A stretch of 44,169 nt of DNA from Ignatzschineria ureiclastica. GTDB lineage: Bacteria > Pseudomonadota > Gammaproteobacteria > Cardiobacteriales > Wohlfahrtiimonadaceae. The first letter of the stretch is position 1. Every line of letters begins with the position of its first letter. A program made the position numbers and the translations under genes. Shown piece after piece: positions 30,791 to 40,019 of this stretch. The stretch lies in contig NZ_QEWQ01000009.1 of the NCBI RefSeq assembly GCF_003121845.1, positions 1 through 44,169 on the forward strand. Reading direction: 5' to 3'. The notes beneath the pieces are model-generated. The model searched no databases, was not told the DNA's origin, and was given only the letters and a program-made list of their open reading frames with translations.

Positions 30791-30826
30791 AAGCCTATTC
30801 CGAACTATCAGAATAGGCTTATAAGT
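30791..30826 (-). terminator. Terminator after the MHS transporter gene
   Basis: AAGCCTATTC/GAATAGGCTT, ten pairs with a ten-base loop. On the minus strand TTTTTGC follows, so it terminates the gene at 30890. Confidence 0.85.
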
Positions 30827-30889
30827 TTTCAAAATATCAATTTAGTCAATCACTGAATCACCGAGTCTCTCTATATATCATATTCCGAC

Positions 30890-32164
30890 TTAAATATACT
30901 TAGGCAAACGACGACTGCCGAGGTAGACACTTAAGAATACGCCAAGAGCACAGAGGAAGAGGATATAGTATGCGATAAACATCGGATGAAAATGCTCAGC
31001 AATAATGGGCACTAAAAAGGTTGTAAGACCAGCAAATAAGGCATTTCCAATATTATAAGAGAATCCCATTCCCGTTAAGCGCACATCCGCCGGAAAGAGA
31101 CGAATAATAATCATCGGTACACAGGCAACAATCCCTAAAAAGAAAGAGGCAACCGCATAGAGTATGCCGATCGTTGTGAGATCTTGACTTTCAAGGGAAT
31201 TGAAGAAGATAAAGCTTGTCACCGCAAGGAGTAAGGCAAAACCAAAGAGCGTTTTACGTAAACCTATTCGATCCACTAATAACCCAGCAGCAAGGCTTCC
31301 TACAATATTCATAAAGGTCGCCACTAAGGCTGCTTTATTAACAAAGGCCACATCAATCCCAAAAACATCTGATTTCATCAAATTAGGCGCTAACAGTACT
31401 AAGACAACGCCGGTAATCAGTAGCCAAGTGCTCAACGTTGCGATAAAGGTTTGCCATTTAAAATCCTGTAGAATTGTGCGAACAGGCATTCCTTCGTGAA
31501 GTTTTTTCTTCTGCTGCATCTCTAAAAAGACCGGCGTTTCTTGCAGATAACGGCGTAGATAAACCGCTAATAATCCCAAAACGCCACCGAGAATAAAGGG
31601 AATACGCCACGCATAATCGAGCGTCTCCACCGCATCAAAAGAGAGATTCATCATCGAAGAGACAAAATGACCGATCAAAACGCCAAAAGTTAAGCCTGCG
31701 GCAACCGCACTATTGGCAATCCCGAAGCGTTCCCTCGGTACGTGCTCCGTCACAAAGACGTGAGCGCTTGGAACTTCTCCTCCTAATGCCACACCTTGTA
31801 AAATACGCATCATAAGCAACAACGCCGGTGCTAAATATCCCACCGTTGAAAATGTGGGAAGTAGACCAATACAGAGCGTTGGAATCGCCATCATAAAGAG
31901 CGAAAACATAAAAACCTTTTTCCGACCAATGAGATCCCCAAAATGCGCCAGCACAATGCCGCTTAATGGCCGTACAAAGTAGGCAATGGCATAAGTCAGG
32001 TAAGTCATTATGGTCGCCACTAAAGGCGATTCTGCCGGAAAAAAGAGAACTTTCAGCGTAGAGGCAAAAGTTAAAAAGACAATAAAATCATAAAATTCTA
32101 ACGCGCCCCCTAAGGAGGAGAGCGTCAGCGTTTTCGCATCTTGCATAGTTAAACGTCGATTCAC
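30890..32164 (-). CDS. MFS transporter, metabolite:H+ symporter (MHS) type
   Basis: 424 residues with 12 predicted TM helices. N-terminal GGALEFYDFIVF, MFS motif A as HFGDLIGRKKVF between TM2 and TM3, RILQGVALGGEVPSAHVFV in TM4, and the RRYLQETPVFLEM segment of the central loop. These features are typical of the ProP/KgtP/ShiA group that imports organic acids or osmolytes. The substrate is unknown. It is transcribed alone, ending at the 30791 terminator. Confidence 0.93.
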   Translation of the reverse strand: MNRRLTMQDAKTLTLSSLGGALEFYDFIVFLTFASTLKVLFFPAESPLVATIMTYLTYAIAYFVRPLSGIVLAHFGDLIGRKKVFMFSLFMMAIPTLCIGLLPTFSTVGYLAPALLLMMRILQGVALGGEVPSAHVFVTEHVPRERFGIANSAVAAGLTFGVLIGHFVSSMMNLSFDAVETLDYAWRIPFILGGVLGLLAVYLRRYLQETPVFLEMQQKKKLHEGMPVRTILQDFKWQTFIATLSTWLLITGVVLVLLAPNLMKSDVFGIDVAFVNKAALVATFMNIVGSLAAGLLVDRIGLRKTLFGFALLLAVTSFIFFNSLESQDLTTIGILYAVASFFLGIVACVPMIIIRLFPADVRLTGMGFSYNIGNALFAGLTTFLVPIIAEHFHPMFIAYYILFLCALGVFLSVYLGSRRLPKYI

Positions 32165-32242
32165 AATTTCGTTCCTTATAAACGATCAATAGCCGGCTAT
32201 TTTACCCGAGATTGCAAATGATTGTGAATCTCTTTAACCCGT

Positions 32243-33277
32243 CTATTTTTGATCTAAACTCGGAATTAATAACATACTATCGCCATAACTAAAGAAGCGA
32301 TAGCGAGCATTCACCGCGTGTTGATAGATCTCTTCAATTCGAGATTTACCCATTAGCGTTGAGACAAGCACTAAGAGCGTCGATTTAGGAAGATGAAAGT
32401 TGGTCAATAATCCATCAATCACTCGAAACTCAAAACCGGGTTTAATAAAGATATTGGTATCCCCCACAAATGGTTTTAGTTCCCCCGTTAATGCCGCTGA
32501 CTCTAAGGCTCTCACTGCCGTTGTTCCGATAGCAATCACCCGCTTTCCTGCGGCTTTTGTCGCTACAATATCATCCACTGCCGATTGCGGTACATTGATC
32601 CACTCTTTATGCATCTGATGTTCATTCAGATCCTCGGTACGAATCGGCTGAAATGTACCGGCTCCGACGTGTAATGTAATTTCAGTAACATCAATGCCCT
32701 TCGCTTTAATACGCTCTAAAAATTCTGCTGTAAAATGCAGACCGGCTGTCGGCGCTGCAACCGCACCCTCCTCTTTATTAAAGACGGTTTGATAACGGGA
32801 TTGATCTAATTCTTCATCGCTTCGGGTAATATAAGGGGGCAATGGCAAATGACCATAAGTCTCCAAAATTGTAGCAATAGGTGAGCCATTAATCGTTTTT
32901 AACAGGAAAAATGCCTCATCACGATCGACCATCTCAAGCAGCGGTTTTCCATCAATAATCACTTTCTGACCAGGTTTTAAGGCTTTACTTGCTTTAATTT
33001 GCGCTAAAACTTCAGTTTCACTTACAAGACGCTCCACCATAATTTCAACCTTGCCACCGGTCTCTTTCTCGGCAAATACCCGCGCCGGCAATACGCGCGT
33101 ATTATTAATCACAATCCGATCTCCCGGCTCTAAATAATCGATTAAATCTTCAAAAGTATGATCATAAATCTCGCCCGCTTTAGGCACTAAAAGACGGGAC
33201 GTTCCCCGCACTTTCGGCGGAAACTGAGCAATCAATTCTTCGGGAAGATGATAATCATAATCAGAGAGTTTCAACAT
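32243..33277 (-). CDS. queA: tRNA preQ1(34) S-adenosylmethionine ribosyltransferase-isomerase
   Basis: Penultimate enzyme of tRNA queuosine synthesis, transferring the ribosyl moiety of SAM to preQ1 at position 34. 344 residues, family length about 345-356. DYHLPEELIAQFP near the N-terminus, RIVINNTRVLPARV, EGAVAAPTAGLHFT, TLHVGAGTFQPI, and GLLTNFHLPKSTLLVLV. tgt is not adjacent in the window. The 362-bp gap upstream, to lysA, contains the lysA terminator and an unexplained palindrome. Confidence 0.98.
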   Translation of the reverse strand: MLKLSDYDYHLPEELIAQFPPKVRGTSRLLVPKAGEIYDHTFEDLIDYLEPGDRIVINNTRVLPARVFAEKETGGKVEIMVERLVSETEVLAQIKASKALKPGQKVIIDGKPLLEMVDRDEAFFLLKTINGSPIATILETYGHLPLPPYITRSDEELDQSRYQTVFNKEEGAVAAPTAGLHFTAEFLERIKAKGIDVTEITLHVGAGTFQPIRTEDLNEHQMHKEWINVPQSAVDDIVATKAAGKRVIAIGTTAVRALESAALTGELKPFVGDTNIFIKPGFEFRVIDGLLTNFHLPKSTLLVLVSTLMGKSRIEEIYQHAVNARYRFFSYGDSMLLIPSLDQK

Positions 33278-33471
33278 TGTATAATCCTTAAACCTTCAAG
33301 CAAGCCCATCTTGAGCGATCATTCTGAGCAATTCATAGAGCGTTATTCTACGCCCTGCCTACGCAAAAAGGAAACGGAAATTGGGGGAATAGGTTAGAGG
33401 TGTTTATCTCTAGAGTGCAATGGGTAATATTTCTAGAAACTTGCCTAGCTCCTATTGTTTGAACTACGCGG

Positions 33472-33497
33472 AAAATTCCGCATAGTTGAAACATCAT
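33472..33497. promoter_or_regulatory. Palindrome of unknown role upstream of queA
   Basis: AACTACGCGGAA and TTCCGCATAGTT form a 12-bp inverted repeat with one mismatch and a two-base centre. No T-run follows on either strand, so it does not look like a simple terminator; it could be an operator. No other ORF was seen in 33278-33639. Confidence 0.5.
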
Positions 33498-33575
33498 TGA
33501 ATCAGGTTTTTAAACATCTCCTTTTAGATATGTCTATGACGCTGAGTTTTACACTTTTAGGAAAACGAAAAACAA

Positions 33576-33601
33576 AACCCTCTCCAGTTAAGTAGAGGGT
33601 T
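33576..33601 (-). terminator. Terminator after lysA
   Basis: AACCCTCT/AGAGGGTT stem with a ten-base loop. Minus strand continues TTTTGTTTTTCG. Confidence 0.85.
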
Positions 33602-33639
33602 CTAATATTGAAACTTTGATAGCCAGTACAGGTAATAAA

Positions 33640-34887
33640 CTACTTCACTAAATGCGCTACCTCTAATTCAAAGAGAGATTCTTCAGTTTCCCGTGTTCTG
33701 ATAAGACGTGCTTTACCATCTTGTAGCAATACTTCTGCGGCACGACCGCGAGAGTTGTAATTAGAAGCCATTGCAAAACCATAAGCGCCGGCATCTTTGA
33801 CCATCAGATAATCGCCGGCTTTAAGGGCGAGCATTCTATTTTTTCCAAGGAAATCCCCGGTTTCACAAATAGGACCGACAATATCGTAGGATTTCATATC
33901 TGCCGTATTCTGTACTGTATCGCTAAGATTACGAATCTCCATCCACGCATCATAGAGCGCAGGACGAATAAGGTCATTCATCGCCGCATCAACAACCGCA
34001 AAATGTTTCCCCTCATTCTCTTTAGTGAGGATTACTTCAGTAATAAGCATCCCGGCATTACCGACGATAGAGCGCCCTGGTTCAATCACTAATTTTAAAG
34101 AACGCGCACCGATTTTTTCAATCGCAAGTGCAATCCAATCAGCAGGGTCGATTAACGTTTCATCTTCATACTGAATCCCTAAACCACCGCCCATATCAAG
34201 GTGTTTAAGGGTAATACCTGCGTCCGCCAAACGATCAATCAGTGCAAGCGTTAAATCTAAAGCTTCAGCATAAGGGCTAATCTCAGTCAGTTGCGAGCCA
34301 ATATGAAAATCCATCCCCTCGATCATAAGTGACGGCATTGTTGCCATCATCTGATAGAGCTCAAAAGCCTCTTCCATTCGAATACCAAATTTATTCTCTT
34401 TCAATCCTGTTGAGATATAAGGATGGGTCTTGGCATCGACATTGGGATTAATCCGCAGTGAAACCGGTGCTTTGATATTTAACTCTGTCGCCACTTCATT
34501 TAAAAGATGAATCTCGGCAATCGATTCGATATTAAAGCAAGCAATCCCCGTTTTCAGAGCAAAAATAAGATCTTCCCGACGTTTTCCAACCCCAGAATAG
34601 ACCACCTTTTTAGGATCTCCCCCGGCGGCTAATACTCGTTTGAGCTCTCCTTGCGAGACAATATCAAAACCTGAGCCCATTTTCGCTAATAATTGTAAGA
34701 TAGAGAGATTACTATTCGCCTTTACCGCATAACAGATCAGATGAGGATAATCACCAAAGCCCTTCGCGTAGGCGCGGTAATTCGCCTCAATTTGAGCAGC
34801 ATCATAGAGATAGAGCGGTGTTTGAAACGTTTGTGCAATTTGGGTTAATTCTACATTATTCATTGTATCTTTCATTATTGATCTCAT
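33640..34887 (-). CDS. lysA: Diaminopimelate decarboxylase
   Basis: PLP enzyme making L-lysine from meso-diaminopimelate. 415 residues. PLP-binding Lys56 in ICYAVKANSN, GMDFHIGSQLTEI, LDMGGGLGIQYEDE, VIEPGRSIVGNAG, and GPICETGDFLG contributing active-site residues. The ATG at 34887 shares a base with the lptM stop (TAATG), so the pair is translationally coupled. Starts at Met5 or Met9 are also possible and would leave the catalytic domain intact. The lptM-lysA order is common in gammaproteobacteria, but dapF does not follow here. Confidence 0.98.
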   Translation of the reverse strand: MRSIMKDTMNNVELTQIAQTFQTPLYLYDAAQIEANYRAYAKGFGDYPHLICYAVKANSNLSILQLLAKMGSGFDIVSQGELKRVLAAGGDPKKVVYSGVGKRREDLIFALKTGIACFNIESIAEIHLLNEVATELNIKAPVSLRINPNVDAKTHPYISTGLKENKFGIRMEEAFELYQMMATMPSLMIEGMDFHIGSQLTEISPYAEALDLTLALIDRLADAGITLKHLDMGGGLGIQYEDETLIDPADWIALAIEKIGARSLKLVIEPGRSIVGNAGMLITEVILTKENEGKHFAVVDAAMNDLIRPALYDAWMEIRNLSDTVQNTADMKSYDIVGPICETGDFLGKNRMLALKAGDYLMVKDAGAYGFAMASNYNSRGRAAEVLLQDGKARLIRTRETEESLFELEVAHLVK

Positions 34888-35108
34888 TATTGTGCTGTGT
34901 TGTTATTCGGTAGATCATTAGTCGTATTTAGCTGATTTTCAGATTCTGTCGATGCCGATGCTTTACCATCGCCACGATAAGGTAGCATAAAGTGCCCTTC
35001 GTTATATTCCGTTTCACTCTCCACCAGGAAAAGCCCACCTGTTTGACCGCAGCCTGCTAAGCCCAATCCGAAGACAAGAATCATAAAGCCTTTCAGATAG
35101 CGCTTCAT
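34887..35108 (-). CDS. lptM: Small lipoprotein LptM (YifL/LppL-like)
   Basis: 73 residues from ATG at 35108. Lipoprotein signal MKRYLKGFMILVFGLGLAGC with lipobox LAGC (Cys20), followed by GQTGGLFL, which matches the conserved GLKGPLYLP-type start of mature LptM. In E. coli LptM assists maturation of the LptD translocon in the outer membrane. A longer frame from 35159 adds 17 hydrophilic residues that would spoil the signal peptide, although its Shine-Dalgarno (GAGAGA) looks no worse; I prefer the short form. The C-terminal half is polar and Asn/Thr-rich. Confidence 0.85.
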   Translation of the reverse strand: MKRYLKGFMILVFGLGLAGCGQTGGLFLVESETEYNEGHFMLPYRGDGKASASTESENQLNTTNDLPNNNTAQ

Positions 35109-35454
35109 ATTATGTGCGCCATACCCCTTTGTATCCGCTTGAACCTGTCCCTTGCTCATATCTCTCTCATTTATCCTCTATGATCATTTACCTATTTTCT
35201 AGCCGCTGATTTTGATTTCTATTTATCAATTTCTGACATTTATCAATCCTATCAACTTTTATGCCCAATTTTAAGAAAGAAGTCATCTATTTTTAAGGAT
35301 ATTTACGTCTTATATCCTCGCTATTTCGAAATATTCGGCAAATATTCGATTTTAAGCTCTTTTTGTGAAGACACGTAGGGGGATATTAGTATGATTCAAT
35401 AGATCAATCTTCCGCTATTTTCTCTTACAAACCGGCGAATTAATTGGCAAAACA

Positions 35455-35463
35455 TGTTATAAT
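35455..35463 (+). promoter_or_regulatory. Predicted gyrA promoter, extended -10
   Basis: TGTTATAAT is a consensus extended -10 (TGn-TATAAT) 63 bp upstream of the gyrA start. No good -35 is visible at 17 bp, consistent with an extended -10 promoter. The rest of the divergent lptM-gyrA spacer has no gene. Confidence 0.6.
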
Positions 35464-35525
35464 CGGCTGTTATTTTCTACATTAGTTCTATTATTTTTAT
35501 AATATTGTTTGAGAAGGTTGGTTCA

Positions 35526-38177
35526 ATGAGTGAGTTTGCCAAAGAGATTGTCCCGATTAGTTTAGAAGAGGAGATGAGAAGCTCCTATCTCGATTATGCG
35601 ATGAGTGTCATTATAGGTCGTGCGCTACCGGATGTGCGCGATGGACTCAAGCCGGTACATCGCCGTATATTACATTCAATGAATCAAACGAGTAATCATT
35701 GGAATAAACCCTACAAAAAATCCGCTCGTATCGTCGGGGATGTGATGGGTAAATACCATCCGCACGGGGATTTAGCAATTTATGACTCTGTTGTACGGAT
35801 GGCGCAAGACTTCTCGCTCCGTTATATGCTCATTGATGGCCAAGGGAACTTCGGTTCTATCGATGGTGACTCGGCAGCCGCAATGCGTTATACCGAAGTG
35901 CGAATGAGTAAAATCGCAGAAGCCTTACTACAAGATATCGAGAAAGAGACGGTTGACTTTGTTCCTAACTACGATGAATCAGAGAGTGAACCTTCTGTAT
36001 TACCCACGCGAATTCCGAACTTATTAGTCAATGGTTCCTCCGGGATTGCTGTAGGGATGGCGACGAATATTCCACCGCACAATCTGACAGAAACCATTAA
36101 TGCTTCACTTGCGCTCTTACACAATTCAGAGCTGACCATTGATGAACTGATGCAATATATTCCTGCGCCAGATTTCCCAACAGCTGGGATTATCAATGGT
36201 ACCAAAGGGATTCGTGAGGCTTACCATACCGGCCGAGGCCGCGTGATTATTCGGGCAAAAGCTGAAATAGAACACGATGAAAAACGGGGTCGAGATGTCA
36301 TTGTCATCACAGAGCTCCCTTACCAGGTGAATAAAGCTCGCCTCATTGAACGAATCGTAGAGCTCTATCGGGAAAAAGTAATTGAAGGCATTGCGCCAGA
36401 TGGTTTACGCGATGAGTCAGATAAAGATGGGATGCGCATCGTCATTGAATTACGCCGAGGCGAAATGGGGGAAGTGATTCTCAACCAGCTCTTCAAACAT
36501 ACAGCGCTTCAATCTAGTTTTGGTATCAATATGGTGGCGATCGATCGTGGCCAGCCGAAGCTCTTAAATCTCAAAGAAGTATTAGAAGCTTTCTTACTAC
36601 ATCGTCAAGAAGTCATTACCCGCCGGACCATTTTTGATCTCAAAAAAGCTCGTGCTCGTGCCCATCTATTAGAAGGTTTAACGGTTGCCCTTGCCAATAT
36701 CGATGAGATGATTCAGCTCATTCGTACCTCTGCAACAGGTGCAGAAGCAAAAGAGCGTATGCTCGCACGCACTTGGGAACCCGGCGGTGTAGGGGCAATG
36801 TTAGAGAGAGCGGCAGAGCTCAAAACAACGCCCGATGGTTTAGAAAATGTGGGCTTAATCGGTAGCGAATATCGTCTTTCAGAAGAGCAAGCGCAAGCGA
36901 TCCTTGATATGCGCCTCCAACGCTTAACTGGCCTTGAACAAGATAAAATTTTAGAAGAGTATCGTGGGTTATTAGATACTATTCGTGAATTGATTGAAAT
37001 CCTCACTAATCCTGATCGTTTACGAGAAGTGATTGAAGAAGAGCTTACCGATATTCGGGATAACTTTGGCGATGCTCGCCGTACAGAAATTCGCGCAGCT
37101 GCCGAAGATATCAACCTTGAAGATCTGATCGCTGAAGAAGATGTAGTTGTCACACTCTCGCGCCGAGGTTATATCAAATATCAAAAACTCGATGAATATC
37201 GTGCTCAACGTCGTGGCGGTCGAGGTAAATCTGCAGCTAAAGTGGTCGATGAGGATGATGTAGAGCATTTAATGGTCGTCAGTACCCATGCGCAGCTTAT
37301 GTGCTTCTCCTCTTATGGTAAAGTCTATTGGCTTCGCGCCTTTGAGTTGCCGGAAGCAGGTCGTGGTGCCAGTGGTCGCCCCATTATCAATTTCCTTCCC
37401 TTAGAGACAGATGAGCGTATTACTTCTATTCTTCCGGTGGATAGTTACGATGATGATCGCTATATCTTTATGGCCACTAAGTATGGGGTTGTGAAGAAAA
37501 CCGTTCTCTCAAGTTTTGCAAGCCAGCGGTCAAGTGGCTTAATTGCGGTTAATCTTGATGAGGGCGATGAGCTGATCGGAACGCAAATTACCAATGGTCA
37601 AGATGATATTATGCTCTTCACAAACACTGGGCTTGTGAATCGCTTTAGCGAAGAGAATGTACGCGCGATGGGCCGAAGCTCTCGTGGTGTAAAAGGTATT
37701 TCACTCTCTGAAGGGCAATTCGTCATTACCATGATGCTTGCTGATGAAGAAGCGGTTGTCCTTATTGCCACAGAGCATGGTTATGGTAAACGGACACCGA
37801 TTGCTGAATTTACTAAACGTAATCGGGGCGGTAAAGGGGTTATCGGTATCCAAACATCCGAGCGAAATGGCCAAATTATTGGTGCTTGCATCGTCGAAGA
37901 TCATGATGAAGTCATGCTCATCTCTTCTAACGGCGTTTTAGTACGTACCTGTGTGGATGAAGTCTCCATCTTAGGCCGAAATACCCAAGGGGTTCGCCTC
38001 ATTCGCTTAGATGAAGGCGATGCATTAGTCGGCATGAGTCGCATTGAAGAGAACGATGCAGATGAATGTGACGAAAACAACGAAGCAAACAATACAATTA
38101 TCGAAGTCGAAGAAACAGTTGAGATCGTTGAAGTGATTGAAACTGAAGATAATACGGATGATTCTGAGGATGCCTAA
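35526..38177 (+). CDS. gyrA: DNA gyrase subunit A (Leu at residue 83)
   Basis: Breakage-reunion subunit of gyrase. 883 residues from ATG at 35526, eight bases after GAGAAGG; an in-frame TTG at 35505 is unlikely. N-terminal [18 protein letters not shown], catalytic Tyr122 in AAAMRYTE, tower and coiled-coil regions, GyrA-box QRRGGRGK near residue 565, then beta-pinwheel repeats and a very acidic tail (from about 845). The quinolone-resistance region reads [10 protein letters not shown] with G81, D82, L83 and D87 in exact E. coli numbering; residue 83 is normally Ser in gammaproteobacteria and Ser-to-Leu confers quinolone resistance in E. coli. The codon is TTA (35772-35774). Transcribed alone, opposite to gyrB. 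Confidence 0.99.
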   Translation: MSEFAKEIVPISLEEEMRSSYLDYAMSVIIGRALPDVRDGLKPVHRRILHSMNQTSNHWNKPYKKSARIVGDVMGKYHPHGDLAIYDSVVRMAQDFSLRYMLIDGQGNFGSIDGDSAAAMRYTEVRMSKIAEALLQDIEKETVDFVPNYDESESEPSVLPTRIPNLLVNGSSGIAVGMATNIPPHNLTETINASLALLHNSELTIDELMQYIPAPDFPTAGIINGTKGIREAYHTGRGRVIIRAKAEIEHDEKRGRDVIVITELPYQVNKARLIERIVELYREKVIEGIAPDGLRDESDKDGMRIVIELRRGEMGEVILNQLFKHTALQSSFGINMVAIDRGQPKLLNLKEVLEAFLLHRQEVITRRTIFDLKKARARAHLLEGLTVALANIDEMIQLIRTSATGAEAKERMLARTWEPGGVGAMLERAAELKTTPDGLENVGLIGSEYRLSEEQAQAILDMRLQRLTGLEQDKILEEYRGLLDTIRELIEILTNPDRLREVIEEELTDIRDNFGDARRTEIRAAAEDINLEDLIAEEDVVVTLSRRGYIKYQKLDEYRAQRRGGRGKSAAKVVDEDDVEHLMVVSTHAQLMCFSSYGKVYWLRAFELPEAGRGASGRPIINFLPLETDERITSILPVDSYDDDRYIFMATKYGVVKKTVLSSFASQRSSGLIAVNLDEGDELIGTQITNGQDDIMLFTNTGLVNRFSEENVRAMGRSSRGVKGISLSEGQFVITMMLADEEAVVLIATEHGYGKRTPIAEFTKRNRGGKGVIGIQTSERNGQIIGACIVEDHDEVMLISSNGVLVRTCVDEVSILGRNTQGVRLIRLDEGDALVGMSRIEENDADECDENNEANNTIIEVEETVEIVEVIETEDNTDDSEDA

Positions 38178-38221
38178 ATAATAGTAGCCCCCTAACTGAT
38201 TCCATTCGGATTAATCATCAT

Positions 38222-38254
38222 AAAAGCAGAGATTTGAAAATCTCTGCTTTTTTA
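38222..38254 (+). terminator. Terminator after gyrA
   Basis: AAAGCAGAGATTT and AAATCTCTGCTTT form a strong stem with a short loop, followed by a run of T. Confidence 0.92.
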
Positions 38255-38423
38255 TTAAGCTGATTTAACGCCTATTTACTGCAAAATAGGATGAATGCGA
38301 AACCATCAAACTCCTAAGCCTCATACATTAGATAATATTCCAACATAGAGTTTCTGATAGAACGATCATTCCATCGGTGCGATAACTTCTATAAGAATAC
38401 GATCATTTGCCCCGGCAATCAGA

Positions 38424-38596
38424 TATAGTAATATCGATTCAAAAGAAGCTTATTCAAATGCCGGTGCATCAGCTGATCGAGGCAAGGACGATGTTCTATC
38501 CGGCATCTTGCAAGTGTTGTTTAGTACGGTTGTACCTTCTTTTAAACCCTCATAGTAGCTGCTTAAAAAACATCTTTCTTAAACCAAATTTACTAT
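38424..38596 (+). repeat. MITE-like element, copy 5 (173 bp)
   Basis: Left end TATAGTAATATCGATTCAA; right end, read inward on the other strand, TATAGTAAATTTGGTTTAAG. Core caaatgccggtgcatcagctgatcgaggcaagg then tatccggcatcttgcaagtg. It is the best preserved long copy, just downstream of the Rid gene. Confidence 0.85.
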
Positions 38597-38634
38597 AGAT
38601 TATCTTAATTCCTAAAGCATCACTCAATGATCAC

Positions 38635-38979
38635 TTATGGCATAGCCACTATGACTTTCATCTCTACTTTCCAATCGGCATTCATTAATCCGGCTTGTAC
38701 TGTACAACGCACCGGCGCATTCTCCGAATCAACCCATTCATCCCAAGCACGATTCATCCCTTCAAGATCGCGACTTGAAACTAGAAAAATTGTTGCATCT
38801 AAAATTCGAGATTTATCCGTTCCAGCCGTTTTCAATATCTGATCGATATCGGCTAAAGTACTTTTCATCTGTAGATAGATATCATTCTCTATTGTTGTCG
38901 GTACAGCCGTATAATAGAGCGTTTTATTATGAATCACCGCATCCGACATGCGCGCACCTTTGTTAATTCGTTCAATCAT
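38635..38979 (-). CDS. RidA family protein (YjgF/YER057c/UK114 superfamily)
   Basis: 114 residues. Members of the RidA branch hydrolyse reactive enamine/imine intermediates from PLP enzymes. Conserved Arg in ENAPVRCTVQAGL (matching E. coli RidA Arg105) and Glu in WKVEMKVIVA (matching Glu120) are present. The N-terminus RINKGARMSDAVIHNKTLYYTAV differs from canonical RidA and suggests one of the Rid4-Rid7 subgroups, whose roles are poorly known. It is flanked on both sides by MITE copies (38424-38596 and 39062-39192) in the same orientation. Confidence 0.88.
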   Translation of the reverse strand: MIERINKGARMSDAVIHNKTLYYTAVPTTIENDIYLQMKSTLADIDQILKTAGTDKSRILDATIFLVSSRDLEGMNRAWDEWVDSENAPVRCTVQAGLMNADWKVEMKVIVAMP

Positions 38980-39061
38980 TGTAAGCTCCTTTTTGTAATC
39001 TTGAAAATCAGTTGTAATATCGTGGATTTCAGCACTATTAATGAAATTTAAGTAATCATTA

Positions 39062-39192
39062 TATAGTAATATCGGTTCAAGATAAGCTTATTTAAATGCC
39101 GGCGTATCGGTTGCAATCAGTAGGGGGCCTTTCTATCCGGCATCTTACAAGTGTTGTTTAAAAACCATTTTTCTTAAACCAAATTGACTATA
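39062..39192 (+). repeat. MITE-like element, copy 6 (131 bp, short form)
   Basis: Left end TATAGTAATATCGGTTCAA, right end accaaattgactata. Identical core and ends to the long copies but lacking about 40 bp between gtgttgttt and aaaaacca. Confidence 0.85.
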
Positions 39193-39254
39193 TCTCACAT
39201 TACAATCTGACTAATAGGCAAAATAACCGCCTCATTCGCAAAGATCCACTGTTT

Positions 39255-40016
39255 TCATCTATTACTGAAATCTTGTTGCTGATGTAGACCAATTTCATAA
39301 GCATGATCGATTAATAGATCTTCTACCAATCCACGATCCATCAATGACAATAGATCAAGGTGCTCAACAATATAATGTACTTTCATCGCTTGAAAAGCGG
39401 TACTCAGTTGCTCTTTAAGCAATTGCCAAAGCTCCTCTTCAAGTACCAGCAAGAGATCGGGATTCTCTTCACAATGATCATACCAAGCAATAAATTCAGC
39501 TTCTAATTGCTTTAAAGGCGCTAAATGCCGAGCACGTAATTGGGTCAAGGCATTATGATTGAGATTAAACCAACGAATCGTCGCCTTTCCACGATGATAC
39601 TCCTCATCTGTCAATCCTCCTCGAACACCGATTCGACCATTTTTATAGTATCGGAAATAATCTCTAGGATCTTCCTCATCGGGCTTAATGATCATATCAT
39701 GAATGACTTTATCGGGGTTTCGACCACTATCTTTATAGATGCCACAAGTCCAACTATTGTTGCAAGATCCAAAGAGATTCCCCCATTCAAAGGTGTATTC
39801 CGGATATTTAGCTCGCGGATAGAAATGCTCAATATGGCTATCTTCGCGAATTAAAGGAGATTCACAATAAGCACAAAAATGATCCTGCATTTCATGAAGC
39901 TTTACCCAAATTTGCCGGCGATCTTTTCCTCGCATCTGCTCCCATCGGCGCTTACGATTTTTTTGCGCTCGACGTAATGTTTTCGGCATACGCTTAGGTC
40001 GAATAAGTTGATGCAT
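39255..40016 (-). CDS. ptuB: HNH endonuclease, PtuB-like (Septu anti-phage system)
   Basis: 253 residues. Zinc/HNH core at the N-terminus: C48 and C51 in FCAYCE, H61 and H64 in SHIEHFYP, N80, C85 in LFGSCNNS and C91. This matches the HNH nucleases paired with PtuA ATPases in Septu systems and in Ec78/Ec83-type retrons. The first 35 residues are very basic (PKRMPKTLRRAQKNRKRRWE). The C-terminal two thirds are helical with no recognised motif. It starts three bases after the ATPase stop, so the two are one operon. No reverse transcriptase or msr/msd-like region is next to it, favouring Septu over a retron. MITE copy 6 lies just beyond its 3' end. Confidence 0.82.
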   Translation of the reverse strand: MHQLIRPKRMPKTLRRAQKNRKRRWEQMRGKDRRQIWVKLHEMQDHFCAYCESPLIREDSHIEHFYPRAKYPEYTFEWGNLFGSCNNSWTCGIYKDSGRNPDKVIHDMIIKPDEEDPRDYFRYYKNGRIGVRGGLTDEEYHRGKATIRWFNLNHNALTQLRARHLAPLKQLEAEFIAWYDHCEENPDLLLVLEEELWQLLKEQLSTAFQAMKVHYIVEHLDLLSLMDRGLVEDLLIDHAYEIGLHQQQDFSNR

Positions 40017-40019
40017 ACG

